Shown: positions 36,547 through 46,998, counted from the first letter of the stretch. The stretch: 64,000 bases of DNA from JALYXV01 sp963791545 (GCA_963791545.1 CAWBSR010000001.1:186001-250000), one strand, 5' to 3'. The notes: generated by a model from the sequence alone, not told the origin. Program-made: numbers and translations.

Positions 36547-38589
36547 CTACGGGGTCGGTCCTAACAGGTGAAAATCATGGACGGCGACGGTTACCGCGCC
36601 GCTGGGGGTGCCGGTGCTGGGGGCAGCGATCGCGATGCGAGCCGCAGTGATCCGAACGCCGGGCGACAGGTTGGCGATCAGGAAGGGGACGAAGGCTGGG
36701 CCGACGGCTCCCGACGAGGCGGCAACCACTCGCCAGGTGCCATCAAGCTCGCGCACCGAGACCTGCACCGAGGTAGTCGGCCGGCCGCTCGCGGCGCCGG
36801 CGGCCCCGAGGGAGACCTGCGAAACCGCCACCGGCTGGCTCCATGACCAGGTCAGGACGGCGGTGCCGTTGGTAGCTTGCGTGGACGGGTATCGGCCCGC
36901 GGGATCGCCGGGGCCCTGAGGCGTCTCATTGGCCAGGACAACAGGTTGCGGGGCAGCGTCGACGACGCCGTCGGACACGACATCGCGCCAGGCCGCATGT
37001 CCTGTCCCCGGCCCGACAAGTTCGTAGACCGACGCCAAATCCCGGGAGGTCCGGTAGAGGCGAACCGCTCCCGCCATCGAGCCCAGCACCGGAAGGAGGC
37101 AGGCATCGTCGACCGGGCCGGAGCCATTGAGGGCCGCCGTCAGGAAGAAGCCGGCGTTGTCGGCGCTGATGGCGTCGGCCACCGCTTGGCTGTCGCAACC
37201 GGCCAGGTAGGCACCATTGGCTGTCCGGTGGCTGCTGTCCAGGGCCGTCGTCCACAAGTAGTCGGTCTCCACGACGTCATCGGGTTGGCCGGCCCGGCGC
37301 AGGAAGGCCATGTAGGACGACCCGCCGGGCCGGGAGCTGTCCGCGCCCTCGAAGTAGAGGTAGTCGCGGGTGAACTGAGCCGCCAGAACCAGCAATACCA
37401 GCAGTGAGACCACCGCGGGCAGCGTCTTCAGAACGTCACGCCATCGCCCGCCCAGGCGGCGGGCGAACCGGTTGACCGCGCCGAAAACGGACGCCGCGCC
37501 AAGGGTGTACCACACCACCACGGCCGGCATCACCAGGACCACCCGACGTTCGTTGATGAATGGGTAGACGAGTGTCTCGGCCAGGTAGACCGACACCGCC
37601 AGACAGGCGACATCGGCGTGGCGACGGCACCACACAACGAAGCCGACAACGACAATCGGGGTCACCGACATCGCCAGGACGAATGAGACGGCGCCGATGG
37701 CGCCCCCAGTAGGGAGCAGCCCGTTGTTGATGGGCAGGATGCTGTGGGGAAAGGCCTGGGTGAAGTAGGACCTCATGGCCGCGGGCACGCCGTGGCGGAG
37801 CGTCGCTGCCACGCCGCCGTGGAAACGCCCGCCGAGGTCGCCCGAATAGCGCGAGCCGATAAGGTTGGCTCCCGCCACCGACCGCAGCACCAGCAGCGGC
37901 AGGAACAACACGGCGGGCCCTACTGCAGCCACGAGAGCCTTGCGGAACAGGCGCCGGAGGAGGAGCCAGGCGACCACCCCCAGGAGCAGGCCGAAACCCG
38001 CCTCCTTGAGCCAGAGAAGCCCGGCGGCGGCCACCACGCTGGCCATCCCTGCCCCGGTAACGGTCTTTGGCTCCATCTGCCAGCGATCCAGCGCGATGAG
38101 CATCAGAAGGAAAACGACGACAAAGGCTGTTTCCGGCATCACCATGGTGGCGTAAGTAGCGAGGACCGGGTTGAGGGCGAGCAGAGCCAGAGCGGCGAAA
38201 CGAACGACCTCGGGAACCCGCCGTCGGTTCAGGTACACCCAGGTCAAGGGGAAGATGGAGACGAACAGCACCAGCGACAAGGCTCGGAGGGCAGTGTCGC
38301 TCGACGGCCAGACGGTGGCGAAAGGGCTCAGCAGGGCCGGGTAACCGAGCGGGTAGATGCCGATCAATGGATAACCGCCCGCCATCCGGCTGGTAATTCC
38401 GTGACCGGTCGCCAGCGCCCGAGCCGCCAGGATGTAGCTGGCGTCGTCGTCGAAAGACCCGACGTGATAGCGCCGGGCCACCACCAAGGTGTGGACGAGA
38501 CCTATAGCCAAGGGCGCGGCAAACCCCGCCCACCGGAGCCGCCGAGCCGCCCGCGAGGCGGGCGTGACACCGTTGGGAGCCGGCCTCAC
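36547..38589 (-). CDS. GT-C-type polytopic glycosyltransferase-like protein with C-terminal beta domain
   Basis: 680 residues from GTG 38589. About 10-11 membrane segments. The first periplasmic loop has SFDDDASYILAARALATG, an acidic motif like the catalytic site of GT-C (PMT/ArnT-type) enzymes. After residue about 440 the protein is extracytoplasmic; residues about 560-680 are beta-rich (TAVLTWSWSQPVAVSQVSL, VQVSVRELDGTWRVV) and resemble a discoidin-type sugar-binding fold. Likely transfers a sugar from a lipid-phosphate donor to a cell-envelope acceptor. Last of three similar genes, spaced by 12-13 bases. Confidence 0.75.
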   Translation of the reverse strand: MRPAPNGVTPASRAARRLRWAGFAAPLAIGLVHTLVVARRYHVGSFDDDASYILAARALATGHGITSRMAGGYPLIGIYPLGYPALLSPFATVWPSSDTALRALSLVLFVSIFPLTWVYLNRRRVPEVVRFAALALLALNPVLATYATMVMPETAFVVVFLLMLIALDRWQMEPKTVTGAGMASVVAAAGLLWLKEAGFGLLLGVVAWLLLRRLFRKALVAAVGPAVLFLPLLVLRSVAGANLIGSRYSGDLGGRFHGGVAATLRHGVPAAMRSYFTQAFPHSILPINNGLLPTGGAIGAVSFVLAMSVTPIVVVGFVVWCRRHADVACLAVSVYLAETLVYPFINERRVVLVMPAVVVWYTLGAASVFGAVNRFARRLGGRWRDVLKTLPAVVSLLVLLVLAAQFTRDYLYFEGADSSRPGGSSYMAFLRRAGQPDDVVETDYLWTTALDSSHRTANGAYLAGCDSQAVADAISADNAGFFLTAALNGSGPVDDACLLPVLGSMAGAVRLYRTSRDLASVYELVGPGTGHAAWRDVVSDGVVDAAPQPVVLANETPQGPGDPAGRYPSTQATNGTAVLTWSWSQPVAVSQVSLGAAGAASGRPTTSVQVSVRELDGTWRVVAASSGAVGPAFVPFLIANLSPGVRITAARIAIAAPSTGTPSGAVTVAVHDFHLLGPTP

Positions 38590-38601
38590 TCGGCCTCTCT
38601 C

Positions 38602-40083
38602 CTAGGCAGCCGGACTGCCACAGGTGCTCAGGACCTGCCATTGCTCGGTGGTCGCTACCACGTGGAAGTCGGGTGACCCGAGCCGCAATGGCAAGACGGG
38701 CGAATCCCGTGTGGTTCGGGTGCGGAACACGGTGCCCATTATCGGTATGGGGACGACCCTCCCCTCGGTCGGGGTGCCCTTGGGCGCGGCCGCGATGAGG
38801 AGGTCTGACTGGTGAACGTCGAGCCGCCATGCCAGGGCCGGCATCTGGTAGATGTCGGAAGTCACCGGGCCGCACGACAGAATCCGGTTTCGCCCACCTG
38901 CTCGACGGATCAAAACCTCCAGCTCCCCGTACTTGTGGGCCTGGTACGGCACCTCACCGATCGTCGCGGACAACTCGCCGAGTCGCTGGCCGACGAAGGG
39001 GCCCGAGCCCAGGAGCGCCGCCGCGATGACGACCACTCGGGCTGTCGTCAGGTCGGACGAGCCCCGGAAGCCGGCCAGCCAGGGTACCGCGACGCTGACC
39101 AACCGCGCCCAGCCGGCGCCCGCGAGGACGCAAATCAGGGCGACGGAAACGATCAGATACCGCTGATCACCAGAACCCATGCCGGCCTGGGTCGTCAGCG
39201 CGACCTCGATCAGCCAACCGACGCACACCAGGGACAACGCGAGGAGCGTGCGCTCCCCACGCCGCTTCCGGTAGGCGACGAGGGCGAACACCACCGCTAT
39301 GGCAGCGCCCGCCACGATCGGGAGCACTACTGCGTTGAAACCGTTTTCCAGCACGGCGAGCGCGGGGTGGCCAGTGAGCAGCGGACCACCCTGGGTGGGC
39401 ATCTGGGCCCGCCGGGTCGAACGGAGCCAGTCACCCGAGCTCAGGTAGTCCGGAAGCAACCAGAGAACCGGAAGCAGGGCTGCCAGTGCGACGACCCAGG
39501 GCCGGGCAGGCGGGCGACGCCGCCACATGAAGACGGAGTATCCGACGAAGAAGGGAAAAACCTCAGGGCGCAGCAAGAGGCAGGCGAAGATCAGCCCGAA
39601 CGCCTGGAAGTCGTGGCCATCCAGATGGCGCTCGATCGCCAGCAGGGCCAGCCCCGCCAACAGGGGCTCGGACATCCCGAAGGGCGTGAGGTACTCCAGG
39701 AGCGATGAGCTGAGGAGCAGACCAACGGCGGCGATGACGCCCGCCCACCGACCGGCGAGGCGCCGGGCCAGGCGGTAGGCCATAACGAGGCCCAACAAGG
39801 CGCCGCCCCGGGCGACCACCAGCCAGGCCCACTCCTCCAGCGATCCCAGCGGGGCGAAGACGACATCGACCAGGACCGGAAGGGGCTTCCACGCCGGCCC
39901 GGCGTCGGTCGCCAGGCGGAGGTGGATGATCTCGCGGCCCCACGTGGCCCAGGTGAACGGATCGAAGGTGACGGTCGACGGAAGAAGCAGCAAGGCGGTC
40001 GCCAGGACCAAACACCCAACCAGCACGGGCACGATCCTGCTCGACGATTCGGCGAGACCGGGACGTTCGGGAACCTGGGCCAC
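38602..40083 (-). CDS. GT-C-type membrane protein, second of three
   Basis: 493 residues from GTG 40083. Around 11 membrane segments starting IVPVLVGCLVLATALLLLP. The first extracytoplasmic loop has FDPFTWATWGREI, then VARGGALLGLVMAYRLARRL. A short soluble C-terminal domain contains paired cysteines (SCGPVTSD, STCGSPAA). Organisation fits GT-C glycosyltransferases or related lipid-linked sugar transferases. In the same operon as two other such genes. Substrate unknown. Confidence 0.65.
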   Translation of the reverse strand: MAQVPERPGLAESSSRIVPVLVGCLVLATALLLLPSTVTFDPFTWATWGREIIHLRLATDAGPAWKPLPVLVDVVFAPLGSLEEWAWLVVARGGALLGLVMAYRLARRLAGRWAGVIAAVGLLLSSSLLEYLTPFGMSEPLLAGLALLAIERHLDGHDFQAFGLIFACLLLRPEVFPFFVGYSVFMWRRRPPARPWVVALAALLPVLWLLPDYLSSGDWLRSTRRAQMPTQGGPLLTGHPALAVLENGFNAVVLPIVAGAAIAVVFALVAYRKRRGERTLLALSLVCVGWLIEVALTTQAGMGSGDQRYLIVSVALICVLAGAGWARLVSVAVPWLAGFRGSSDLTTARVVVIAAALLGSGPFVGQRLGELSATIGEVPYQAHKYGELEVLIRRAGGRNRILSCGPVTSDIYQMPALAWRLDVHQSDLLIAAAPKGTPTEGRVVPIPIMGTVFRTRTTRDSPVLPLRLGSPDFHVVATTEQWQVLSTCGSPAA

Positions 40084-40096
40084 GTCAGCGGGGAGC

Positions 40097-42094
40097 CTAA
40101 TCAGCGGTTAGCAGGCCGATCGGGGGGCGCCCGACCTGGGCCACGGTCGGCCCCACCGCAAGGATGGTGACGACTCCGCTGGTGACTTGCAACGGGAGCG
40201 TGAGGGGGGGGCCCGTGGCCGATTGGAGGCGCAACGATCCCTCCCAGCCGGCCGGCGTTATCGCGGCCATTCGGAGCGCTGCCCCGCCCGGCTCGGCGCA
40301 GGAGATGACGCCGTCTGCGCCCACCGCGACTTCCCATCCCGCGCCGGCGGGCGAGGCGGGACAAGGCAGTGACTGACCGGTCGGGGCGGGGGCACCGACC
40401 GGTGAGGCCGCGCCGGTCGCGGTGGCGGTCAGCGTCAGGCCTTGCCCGGGCGCCGGCGTCGACGGAGTCGACACATGGATGCGTACCGTGGCGCCCGACT
40501 TGGCTCGCACAGGCCGGAGGGTGGCAGCCAGATGCGGGGGGTGCGGATCGAAAGCCCCGAAGAGCGTCAGCACGTAGGGCCGCCGGGTGGACTTCGTTGC
40601 GAGCACCGCCAGGTCCTGTGGGGTGCCGCTCCACAACCCGTACACCAGCGGGCCGGTGCCATCCCAACGATTGGCCAGGCCGGAGATGGGATGCATCACG
40701 TACTCCTGTTGTGACTGGATCAGAATCAGGGTCGGCGCCTTTGACTGCACCGCCTGGCGGTTGACCATCGCCAGGACCGCGCCGTCCTGACGGCTCCAGC
40801 GGGCATCGGCGGCGAGGGCCGGTGCGGCAACCAGTGCCGAACTGGCGATCCCCGCCACCACCACCGCCACCGCCAGCAGCCGCCGGCGCCGGAAGAGAGC
40901 GACCAGTTCGGAACCGCCGAAGGCAGCCACGGGCACCACGAGCGGCAGGAAGTAGAACGGTCCCACGAACCGCACCCCGTGCCACAGCTTGCTGGCATTC
41001 CAGGCACCCCAGAAGAAGACGTAGCCCACGGGGAAAGCGACGCCAATGGCGGCGATCGCCAAGGCCAGTCCTGAACGGCGCCGTCGCCACAGTCCGATGA
41101 CGGCCAGCACAACCAGGACCGGACCGCCCGCTACCCAGAGGACCGTGAGCAGTAGGTGGCTCCAGGACCCGCTGATGCCGAGGCGCAACCCGAAGGCGTG
41201 GTAGGGCTCCTGGGGGAACATCCGCCTCGGCCCGAAGCCCGGGCGATCGGCCGGCTCCAGGAGGTTGAACGGCAGGCGCAGGGGATTTCCCGTCGCCGCC
41301 CAGTCGTAGGCCAGCATGGCGACGAGCGGAGGGACCGCCCCGAGTGCATACCAAACGAGGGGTGCGCCCACCTTGCGCCGGAGCCGTAACACGGCCCACA
41401 CGATCAGCGGCAGCGCGAACAGCGCGGTGTCGTAGGGCCGGGCGACTGCCGCCACGCCGAACGCGAGGCCACCCGCCAGTCCCCGGACCACGCTCGGGCT
41501 CCGGGTGGCCCGTATGACGGTCCACGCGAAGACCTCGAGCAGGACCAGCGTCAGGAGATAGCCGACCAGCAACGCGCTCTGCACCACGACGAGGGGTGAC
41601 AGCACGACCAGGAGGGTCGCCACCGTGGCGCTGGGGGGGTCGCCGAGCACCTCTTCCACGAGGAGCCAGGTGGCGATGGCGGCTGCGGCGGCAACGACGG
41701 GCAACGCCGCCGAGGGCGATCCCGTGATGGTTTCAGCGAGGGCCAGCAGGCCACCCTCGACGGGGATGTATTTGAGGACCCAGTGATTTTGAACGGCCGC
41801 CGCCAACCAGGGCCGGAAGGCGGCCATGGGTGCCACTACCGGCGTGAAGAAATGCCCGTGCCGCAGCGCCTGAGCCTGGAGGCGATAGATGGCCTCGTCG
41901 TTGTTGATGGAGCCATGGGGGAACACCGCCTGTTGCACCACGACGGCCAGGGTCGCCGCCAGCGCCGCCAGCGCCGCCAGCGCCGCCAGCGGCGCCGGCG
42001 CCGGCGCCGGCGGCGCCGGCCACTGGCCGATGCGAGGGGTCCCCGCCTCCCGCCCGCTCTCACTCGGATCTTCAGGTGCCGTCGCCTCGCCCAC
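40097..42094 (-). CDS. GT-C-type membrane protein, first of three
   Basis: 665 residues from GTG 42094. The cytoplasmic N-terminus is followed by a low-complexity LAALAALAALAA membrane helix encoded by a 9-base repeat. The first loop has GSINNDEAIYRLQAQALRHG, the acidic signature of GT-C enzymes. About 11 membrane segments, then a soluble beta-rich C-terminal part from about 500 onwards. Co-directional with and 95 bases after nadE. Likely starts the three-gene envelope-glycan operon. Confidence 0.7.
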   Translation of the reverse strand: MGEATAPEDPSESGREAGTPRIGQWPAPPAPAPAPLAALAALAALAATLAVVVQQAVFPHGSINNDEAIYRLQAQALRHGHFFTPVVAPMAAFRPWLAAAVQNHWVLKYIPVEGGLLALAETITGSPSAALPVVAAAAAIATWLLVEEVLGDPPSATVATLLVVLSPLVVVQSALLVGYLLTLVLLEVFAWTVIRATRSPSVVRGLAGGLAFGVAAVARPYDTALFALPLIVWAVLRLRRKVGAPLVWYALGAVPPLVAMLAYDWAATGNPLRLPFNLLEPADRPGFGPRRMFPQEPYHAFGLRLGISGSWSHLLLTVLWVAGGPVLVVLAVIGLWRRRRSGLALAIAAIGVAFPVGYVFFWGAWNASKLWHGVRFVGPFYFLPLVVPVAAFGGSELVALFRRRRLLAVAVVVAGIASSALVAAPALAADARWSRQDGAVLAMVNRQAVQSKAPTLILIQSQQEYVMHPISGLANRWDGTGPLVYGLWSGTPQDLAVLATKSTRRPYVLTLFGAFDPHPPHLAATLRPVRAKSGATVRIHVSTPSTPAPGQGLTLTATATGAASPVGAPAPTGQSLPCPASPAGAGWEVAVGADGVISCAEPGGAALRMAAITPAGWEGSLRLQSATGPPLTLPLQVTSGVVTILAVGPTVAQVGRPPIGLLTAD
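41952..42020. repeat. 9-bp tandem repeat and GC microsatellite in a GT-C gene
   Basis: The unit GCCGCCAGC is repeated about four times (41956-41991), followed by a GGCGCC-type microsatellite. It encodes the repeated Leu-Ala-Ala and Pro-Ala segments at the first membrane helix. Length variation by slippage in 9-base steps would keep the frame. Confidence 0.8.
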
Positions 42095-42189
42095 GCGCTG
42101 CGCAGCCTTACCGGGCGACCCCCACCGTGGGAAGTCGGCTGCGCGGAGCTGGAATGGGCGGTACCCCTGGCCGCAGCGTGGCGGAGGAC

Positions 42190-43920
42190 TCAGCAGTAGC
42201 GGTTGGTGATGGGCATTCGCCGGTCGCGACCGAATGCCTTGGGCGTGACTCGGACGCCCGGCGGGTACTGGCGGCGCTTGTATTCCGCCAGATCGACCAG
42301 ACGCACGATCCGGCGAACCAGCTCCTCGTCGAAGCCCCGCTCCACCAGTTCCCCGGCGGTCAGATCCATCTCGACGTACGCCTCCAAGATCGGGTCCAGG
42401 ACCTCGTAGGGCGGCAGGCTCTGGTCATCACGCTGATCGGGGCGCAACTCCGCCGACGGTGGCTTGCCCAGAACCGATTCCGGTATCGGCGGTAGACCGG
42501 GAAAGGCGGTCCCGGCGGCAACGTTGCGCCACTGGCACAGGCGGTAGACCATGGTCTTGAGGACGTCCTTGATGACCGCGAAGCCGCCCGCGGTGTCGCC
42601 GTAGATGGTGGAGTACCCGACCGCGAGCTCGCTCTTATTGCCCGTCGTCAAGACCATCCAGCCGAACTTGTTGGACAGCGCCATCAGGGTCACGCCCCGG
42701 ATCCGGCTCTGCAGGTTCTCTTCGGTGAGATCGGGCGCCCGCCCCTCGAAGGCGGGGGCCAGCATCTCGACAAAGGCACGGTGGGCCGCCTCGATCGGGA
42801 TGACCTGGTACCCGCTTCCCAGGCGCTGGGCCAGCGCTTCCGCGTCCGACAGCGAGTGATCGCTGGAATAACGCGACGGCATCGCCACCCCGTGGACGTG
42901 TTCGGCGCCGAGGGCGTCGGTGGCCACCGTCGCCACGAGCGACGAGTCAATGCCACCGGACAGACCGATCACCACGTCGGTGAAACCGTTCTTGGTGACG
43001 TAGTCACGAGTGCCGAGGACCAGGGCCCGGTAGATCTCCTCCTCCAGCGGCAGCGGATCGGCAACCGGGTGCGGCATCCCGGTGGCCTGGCGGCGGGGCT
43101 GGCGGGCCTCGGTGACCACCGATACCGGCAGCGGCACCGCGGCGGCCCGGCCCCGAGGATCGAGCAGCCGCTTGCGGAATACCGGACGGATGTCGACATC
43201 GACCACCGCCACCGTCTCGACGAACTGCGGCGCCGAGCACACCACGTCGCCGTTGGCGGCCACCACCACCGAGGCGCCATCAAAGACCAGTTCGTCCTGG
43301 CCCCCCAGGAGATTCACGTAGACAAGAGAGCATGAGGCGTCCGCGGCTCGGGTGCCGAGCATCCGCCCGCGCTCCGCCAGGCGCCCGCAGTAATAGGGCG
43401 AGGCGTTGATGTTGGCAATCAGTTCCGCGCCGCCCGCCGCCTGGGCCGCGATGGGCCCGGCCGGATCCCATGCGTCCTCGCAGACCGAAACCCCGACCCG
43501 GACCCCGCCGATGAGGTACAACTCCCGCGCCCCCTGACCGGGCGCGAAGTAGCGCTTCTCATCGAAAACGGCGTAGTTCGGAAGCACCTCCTTGCGGTAC
43601 ACCCCCTGAACCTGTCCGAAGGCGCAGACGGCGGCGGCGTTGTGCAGGTCCATTCCCTGCTCGACGAAGCCGACGATGGCGGCGCAACCCTCGGTGGCGG
43701 CCGCCACCTTGGTGAGGGCGGCCTGGTTGTCGGCCACGAAACCAGGCTTGAGCAGCAGGTCCTCAGGCGGATAGCCGGTAATGGCCAGTTCCGAGAAGAC
43801 CGCCAGGTCGGCGCCGGCCTGTTCGGCAGTGCCAAGCGCGGCAATGATCCGCTCCGCGTTCCCGCTCAAATCACCGACAACGGGATTCAACTGGCAGAGA
43901 GCCACGCGAAGGATGGTCAT
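42190..43920 (-). CDS. nadE: Glutamine-dependent NAD+ synthetase
   Basis: 576 residues from ATG 43920, with GGGAGGTG upstream. The N-terminal nitrilase-type amidase domain has the Glu-Lys-Cys triad (FSELAITGYPP, KEVLPNYAVFDEKRYF, VCEDAW), and the C-terminal synthetase domain has the P-loop GLSGGIDSS. Makes NAD+ from deamido-NAD+, ATP and glutamine-derived ammonia. Divergent from glnE by 59 bases; upstream of three membrane glycosyltransferase-like genes. Confidence 0.95.
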   Translation of the reverse strand: MTILRVALCQLNPVVGDLSGNAERIIAALGTAEQAGADLAVFSELAITGYPPEDLLLKPGFVADNQAALTKVAAATEGCAAIVGFVEQGMDLHNAAAVCAFGQVQGVYRKEVLPNYAVFDEKRYFAPGQGARELYLIGGVRVGVSVCEDAWDPAGPIAAQAAGGAELIANINASPYYCGRLAERGRMLGTRAADASCSLVYVNLLGGQDELVFDGASVVVAANGDVVCSAPQFVETVAVVDVDIRPVFRKRLLDPRGRAAAVPLPVSVVTEARQPRRQATGMPHPVADPLPLEEEIYRALVLGTRDYVTKNGFTDVVIGLSGGIDSSLVATVATDALGAEHVHGVAMPSRYSSDHSLSDAEALAQRLGSGYQVIPIEAAHRAFVEMLAPAFEGRAPDLTEENLQSRIRGVTLMALSNKFGWMVLTTGNKSELAVGYSTIYGDTAGGFAVIKDVLKTMVYRLCQWRNVAAGTAFPGLPPIPESVLGKPPSAELRPDQRDDQSLPPYEVLDPILEAYVEMDLTAGELVERGFDEELVRRIVRLVDLAEYKRRQYPPGVRVTPKAFGRDRRMPITNRYC

Positions 43921-43979
43921 CACCTCCCATTCAACTCCGAAACCGCTCGTTTCGACCACGAGGCCGTACCATCGGCCCT

Positions 43980-46931
43980 GTGTTGAGCGTCGCCGAACCG
44001 GTGGTCGCCGAGGCGATCGAGCGCTCGGCTGACCCCGCCGCGGCGGCCCTGACGGTGGGCCGCCTGGTGGCAGGCGCCCGCGACATTGCCGACCGGCTTG
44101 GCGCCGATCCGGTCCTGTTGACGGCGATCATCGCGGTCGCTGCCGCGAGCCCCCACCTGGCTCGGTTGATCACCAATGACCCCGCCGGAATCGAGGTGCT
44201 GGCAGACCTGGGTCAACGGCCCCAAGTCGAGCGAGGCGACGCCGCTACCCTGGCCCGCTGGAAGCATCTGGAACTGCTCCGGATCGCGGCCCGGGACCTG
44301 CTCGGGAAAGACTCCTTGGAGGCAACCGGCGCCTCCCTCGCCCAGCTGGCCGACGAGGTGCTGGTGGATTCCCTCCGCCTCGGGGGCCTCGTTACCGCCG
44401 ACCTGGCCGTGATCGGCATGGGAAAGCTCGGCGGCCGGGAGCTCAACTACGCCAGCGACATCGACATCATATTCGTGGGCGAAGGCGACCCCCGCCGGGC
44501 GCTGGCGATCGCCCGGCAGGCGTGGCGGGTGGACGTCGATTTGCGACCCGAAGGCCGCAGCGGCCCCCTGACACGATCGCTCGACTCGTACCGCGCCTAC
44601 TGGGACCGTTGGGCCCACACCTGGGAGTTCCAGGCCCTCATCAAGGCACGCCCGGTGGCGGGCGCGCCCCAGCTGGGCGCCGACTTCATGCAGGCGGCGG
44701 TGGAGCGGGTGTGGACCCGACCCTTCGGCGCCGACGACCTGCGGGCGGTTCGGTCCATGAAGGCCCGCACCGAGGGCGAGGTCGCCCGCAAGGGCCTCTC
44801 GGCGCGGGAGCTGAAGCGGGGCCCGGGCGGGATCCGCGACATCGAGTTTGCGGTGCAGCTGTTGCAGCTGGTCCACGGCCGGGCCGACCCTGCCCTGCGC
44901 TCGCCCACCACCTTGAGCGCCCTGGCGGAGCTAGCAGCTGCGGGTTACGTCGCCATGGACGACGCGGCGGCGCTGGAGCGGGCCTACCGATTCCTCCGGG
45001 CGGCGGAGCACCGGCTGCAACTGGTCGAGGACCAACAGGTCCACGCCCTGCCCAGCGACGCCTCGGGACGGATGCGGTTGGCGCGGGTGATGGGCTATCG
45101 GGACGACGCCAGCGCCACTGCGACCGCCTACTTCGAACGGGAGTTGCGCCGACACCAGGCGACGGTGCGCTCCATCCACGAGCGGGTGTTTTTCCGGCCC
45201 CTGCTGGAGGCCTTCACCCGGGCTCCGTCTAAGAAGAAAGGGCTGCCGACCCCAACCGAGGAGACGAAGACTGGCCTCAGCGGGGCGGCGATCGCGGAGC
45301 GTTTGGCGGCCTTCGGCTTCAGCGATGCCGACCGGACCCGCCAGGCGGTGCAGGAGCTGACGAAGGGCTTCTCGCGGTCGTCGCGGCTGATGCAGCAGTT
45401 GCTGCCGCTGTTGTTCGGGTGGCTCTCGGAGTCGCCGGACCCCGACCTGGGTCTCCTCGGCCTGCGGTCCCTGGCGACCGGTCAGCACCGCCGCGACCAG
45501 CTGGTGGCCCTGTTCCGTGAGTCGCCGGAAGCGGCCCGCCGGCTGTGCTTGCTGCTCGGCACCAGCCCCTTGTTCAACCGTGCGTTCGAGCGGCAGCCCG
45601 AGTTGCTGGCCGATCTGGCTTCTGGCGATGCCCTGGGGCGCGGTCACACTCGGGCGGAGCTGCTCAGAGACCGAGGCCAGGGACGCCAAGTCCTGGACGC
45701 CACCAGCCGCGCGACTACAGAGACAGCGGCCGACGATGTCGAAACAGCCGGGCCGACCGGCCCGCTCCTCCGGCCCGCGACTGGCGACGCCGGCCAGCCA
45801 GGGCCCGCTGAGGTTGGGCTGGCTCGCTTCGACGCCTTCCCGACAACCCTCTCTCTTCCCGGGTTCGCCACCGGCGACGGTGCCCGGACCAAGGACGAAC
45901 TGCGGATCCAGGCTTCGACCTCCCTCGCCTGGCGGGCCGGGCCCGACGAGCGCCGCCGCGGGCTCGACCGCCTGGTCCGGGCGGAATGGCTGCGCCTGGC
46001 GGCCGGCGACGTCCTCGGACTCCGCGACATCGCGGAAACCGAGCGGGGCCTCACCACCCTCGCCGAGGTCGTCCTGGAAACCGCGCTGGCCGAGGTCAGA
46101 CCCGAGGTCCCCTTCGCGGTCGTCGCCATGGGCCGCCTCGGAGGCGGCGAGCTCTCCTACGCCAGCGATCTCGACGTCCTCTTCGTCTACGACAGCAACA
46201 AGACCGAATCGGGCGAAGCCACGGCTTCGGCTCTCATGCGGTATCTGAACGGCGACACTCCCGCCACCCGGCTGTGGACGACCGACGCCGACCTGCGCCC
46301 CGAAGGACGCCAGGGCCCGCTGGCCCGCAGCGTGGCCGCCTACCAGCGCTATCACGAACGCTGGGCCCAGCTCTGGGAGCGCCAGGCCTTGCTCCGGGGC
46401 CGGGTCGTGGCGGGCGACGCCGAGGTCGGCCGGCGCTTCCAGGAGATCGTGAGCCCGTTCGTCTGGGGGACGACCCTCACCGACGACGACATCCGCGAGA
46501 TCCGCAAGATGAAAGCCCGTATCGAGCGGGAGCGGATTCCGGCCGGCGAGGACCCCCAGTTCCACCTGAAGCTGGGCCGCGGCTCGCTCTCCGACGTCGA
46601 ATGGACGGTGCAACTGCTGCAACTGCAGCACCAGATCCGGGGCGAGGGCACCATGGCCGCCCTTGATGCCCTGGTGAGCGCGGGCTCCATCGAGGCCGAC
46701 GACGCCGGAGTCCTGCGAGCGGCCTACCGCTTCTGCGAGGAGGCCAGGAACCGTCTCTACCTGGTGCGGGGCCAACCGGGCGACGCCCTGCCAGCCACGG
46801 GACCGGTCCTCACCCACTTGGCGCGCAGCATGGGCACCACTCCGACCGAACTGCGCGAGGAGTACCGCCGCCGCACCCGCCGGAGCCGACAGGTCGTGGA
46901 GCGGCTCTTCTACGGCCGGAGCGACCAGTAG
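43980..46931 (+). CDS. glnE: Bifunctional glutamine synthetase adenylyltransferase/adenylyl-removing enzyme
   Basis: 983 residues from GTG 43980 (or TTG 43983). Two nucleotidyltransferase halves: GMGKLGGRELNYASDIDII (N-terminal, deadenylylating) and AMGRLGGGELSYASDLDVLF (C-terminal, adenylylating), each followed by its helical GlnE domain. The linker between them (about 560-625) is longer than usual and low-complexity. It adds or removes AMP on glutamine synthetase to match ammonia supply. A glnA with the target tyrosine motif lies about 5 kb downstream, so regulation of that enzyme is expected. Confidence 0.95.
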   Translation: MLSVAEPVVAEAIERSADPAAAALTVGRLVAGARDIADRLGADPVLLTAIIAVAAASPHLARLITNDPAGIEVLADLGQRPQVERGDAATLARWKHLELLRIAARDLLGKDSLEATGASLAQLADEVLVDSLRLGGLVTADLAVIGMGKLGGRELNYASDIDIIFVGEGDPRRALAIARQAWRVDVDLRPEGRSGPLTRSLDSYRAYWDRWAHTWEFQALIKARPVAGAPQLGADFMQAAVERVWTRPFGADDLRAVRSMKARTEGEVARKGLSARELKRGPGGIRDIEFAVQLLQLVHGRADPALRSPTTLSALAELAAAGYVAMDDAAALERAYRFLRAAEHRLQLVEDQQVHALPSDASGRMRLARVMGYRDDASATATAYFERELRRHQATVRSIHERVFFRPLLEAFTRAPSKKKGLPTPTEETKTGLSGAAIAERLAAFGFSDADRTRQAVQELTKGFSRSSRLMQQLLPLLFGWLSESPDPDLGLLGLRSLATGQHRRDQLVALFRESPEAARRLCLLLGTSPLFNRAFERQPELLADLASGDALGRGHTRAELLRDRGQGRQVLDATSRATTETAADDVETAGPTGPLLRPATGDAGQPGPAEVGLARFDAFPTTLSLPGFATGDGARTKDELRIQASTSLAWRAGPDERRRGLDRLVRAEWLRLAAGDVLGLRDIAETERGLTTLAEVVLETALAEVRPEVPFAVVAMGRLGGGELSYASDLDVLFVYDSNKTESGEATASALMRYLNGDTPATRLWTTDADLRPEGRQGPLARSVAAYQRYHERWAQLWERQALLRGRVVAGDAEVGRRFQEIVSPFVWGTTLTDDDIREIRKMKARIERERIPAGEDPQFHLKLGRGSLSDVEWTVQLLQLQHQIRGEGTMAALDALVSAGSIEADDAGVLRAAYRFCEEARNRLYLVRGQPGDALPATGPVLTHLARSMGTTPTELREEYRRRTRRSRQVVERLFYGRSDQ

Positions 46932-46998
46932 GGAGCCACCCCGCCCGGGACGGCAACCCGACGTGACCCGGTATCCGCCCCTTTTCCCCCTCAGTCCA

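Noticed and set aside
44931..46817. 628-codon minus-strand frame opposite glnE
   Set aside because: Antisense to the second half of GlnE; no motifs.
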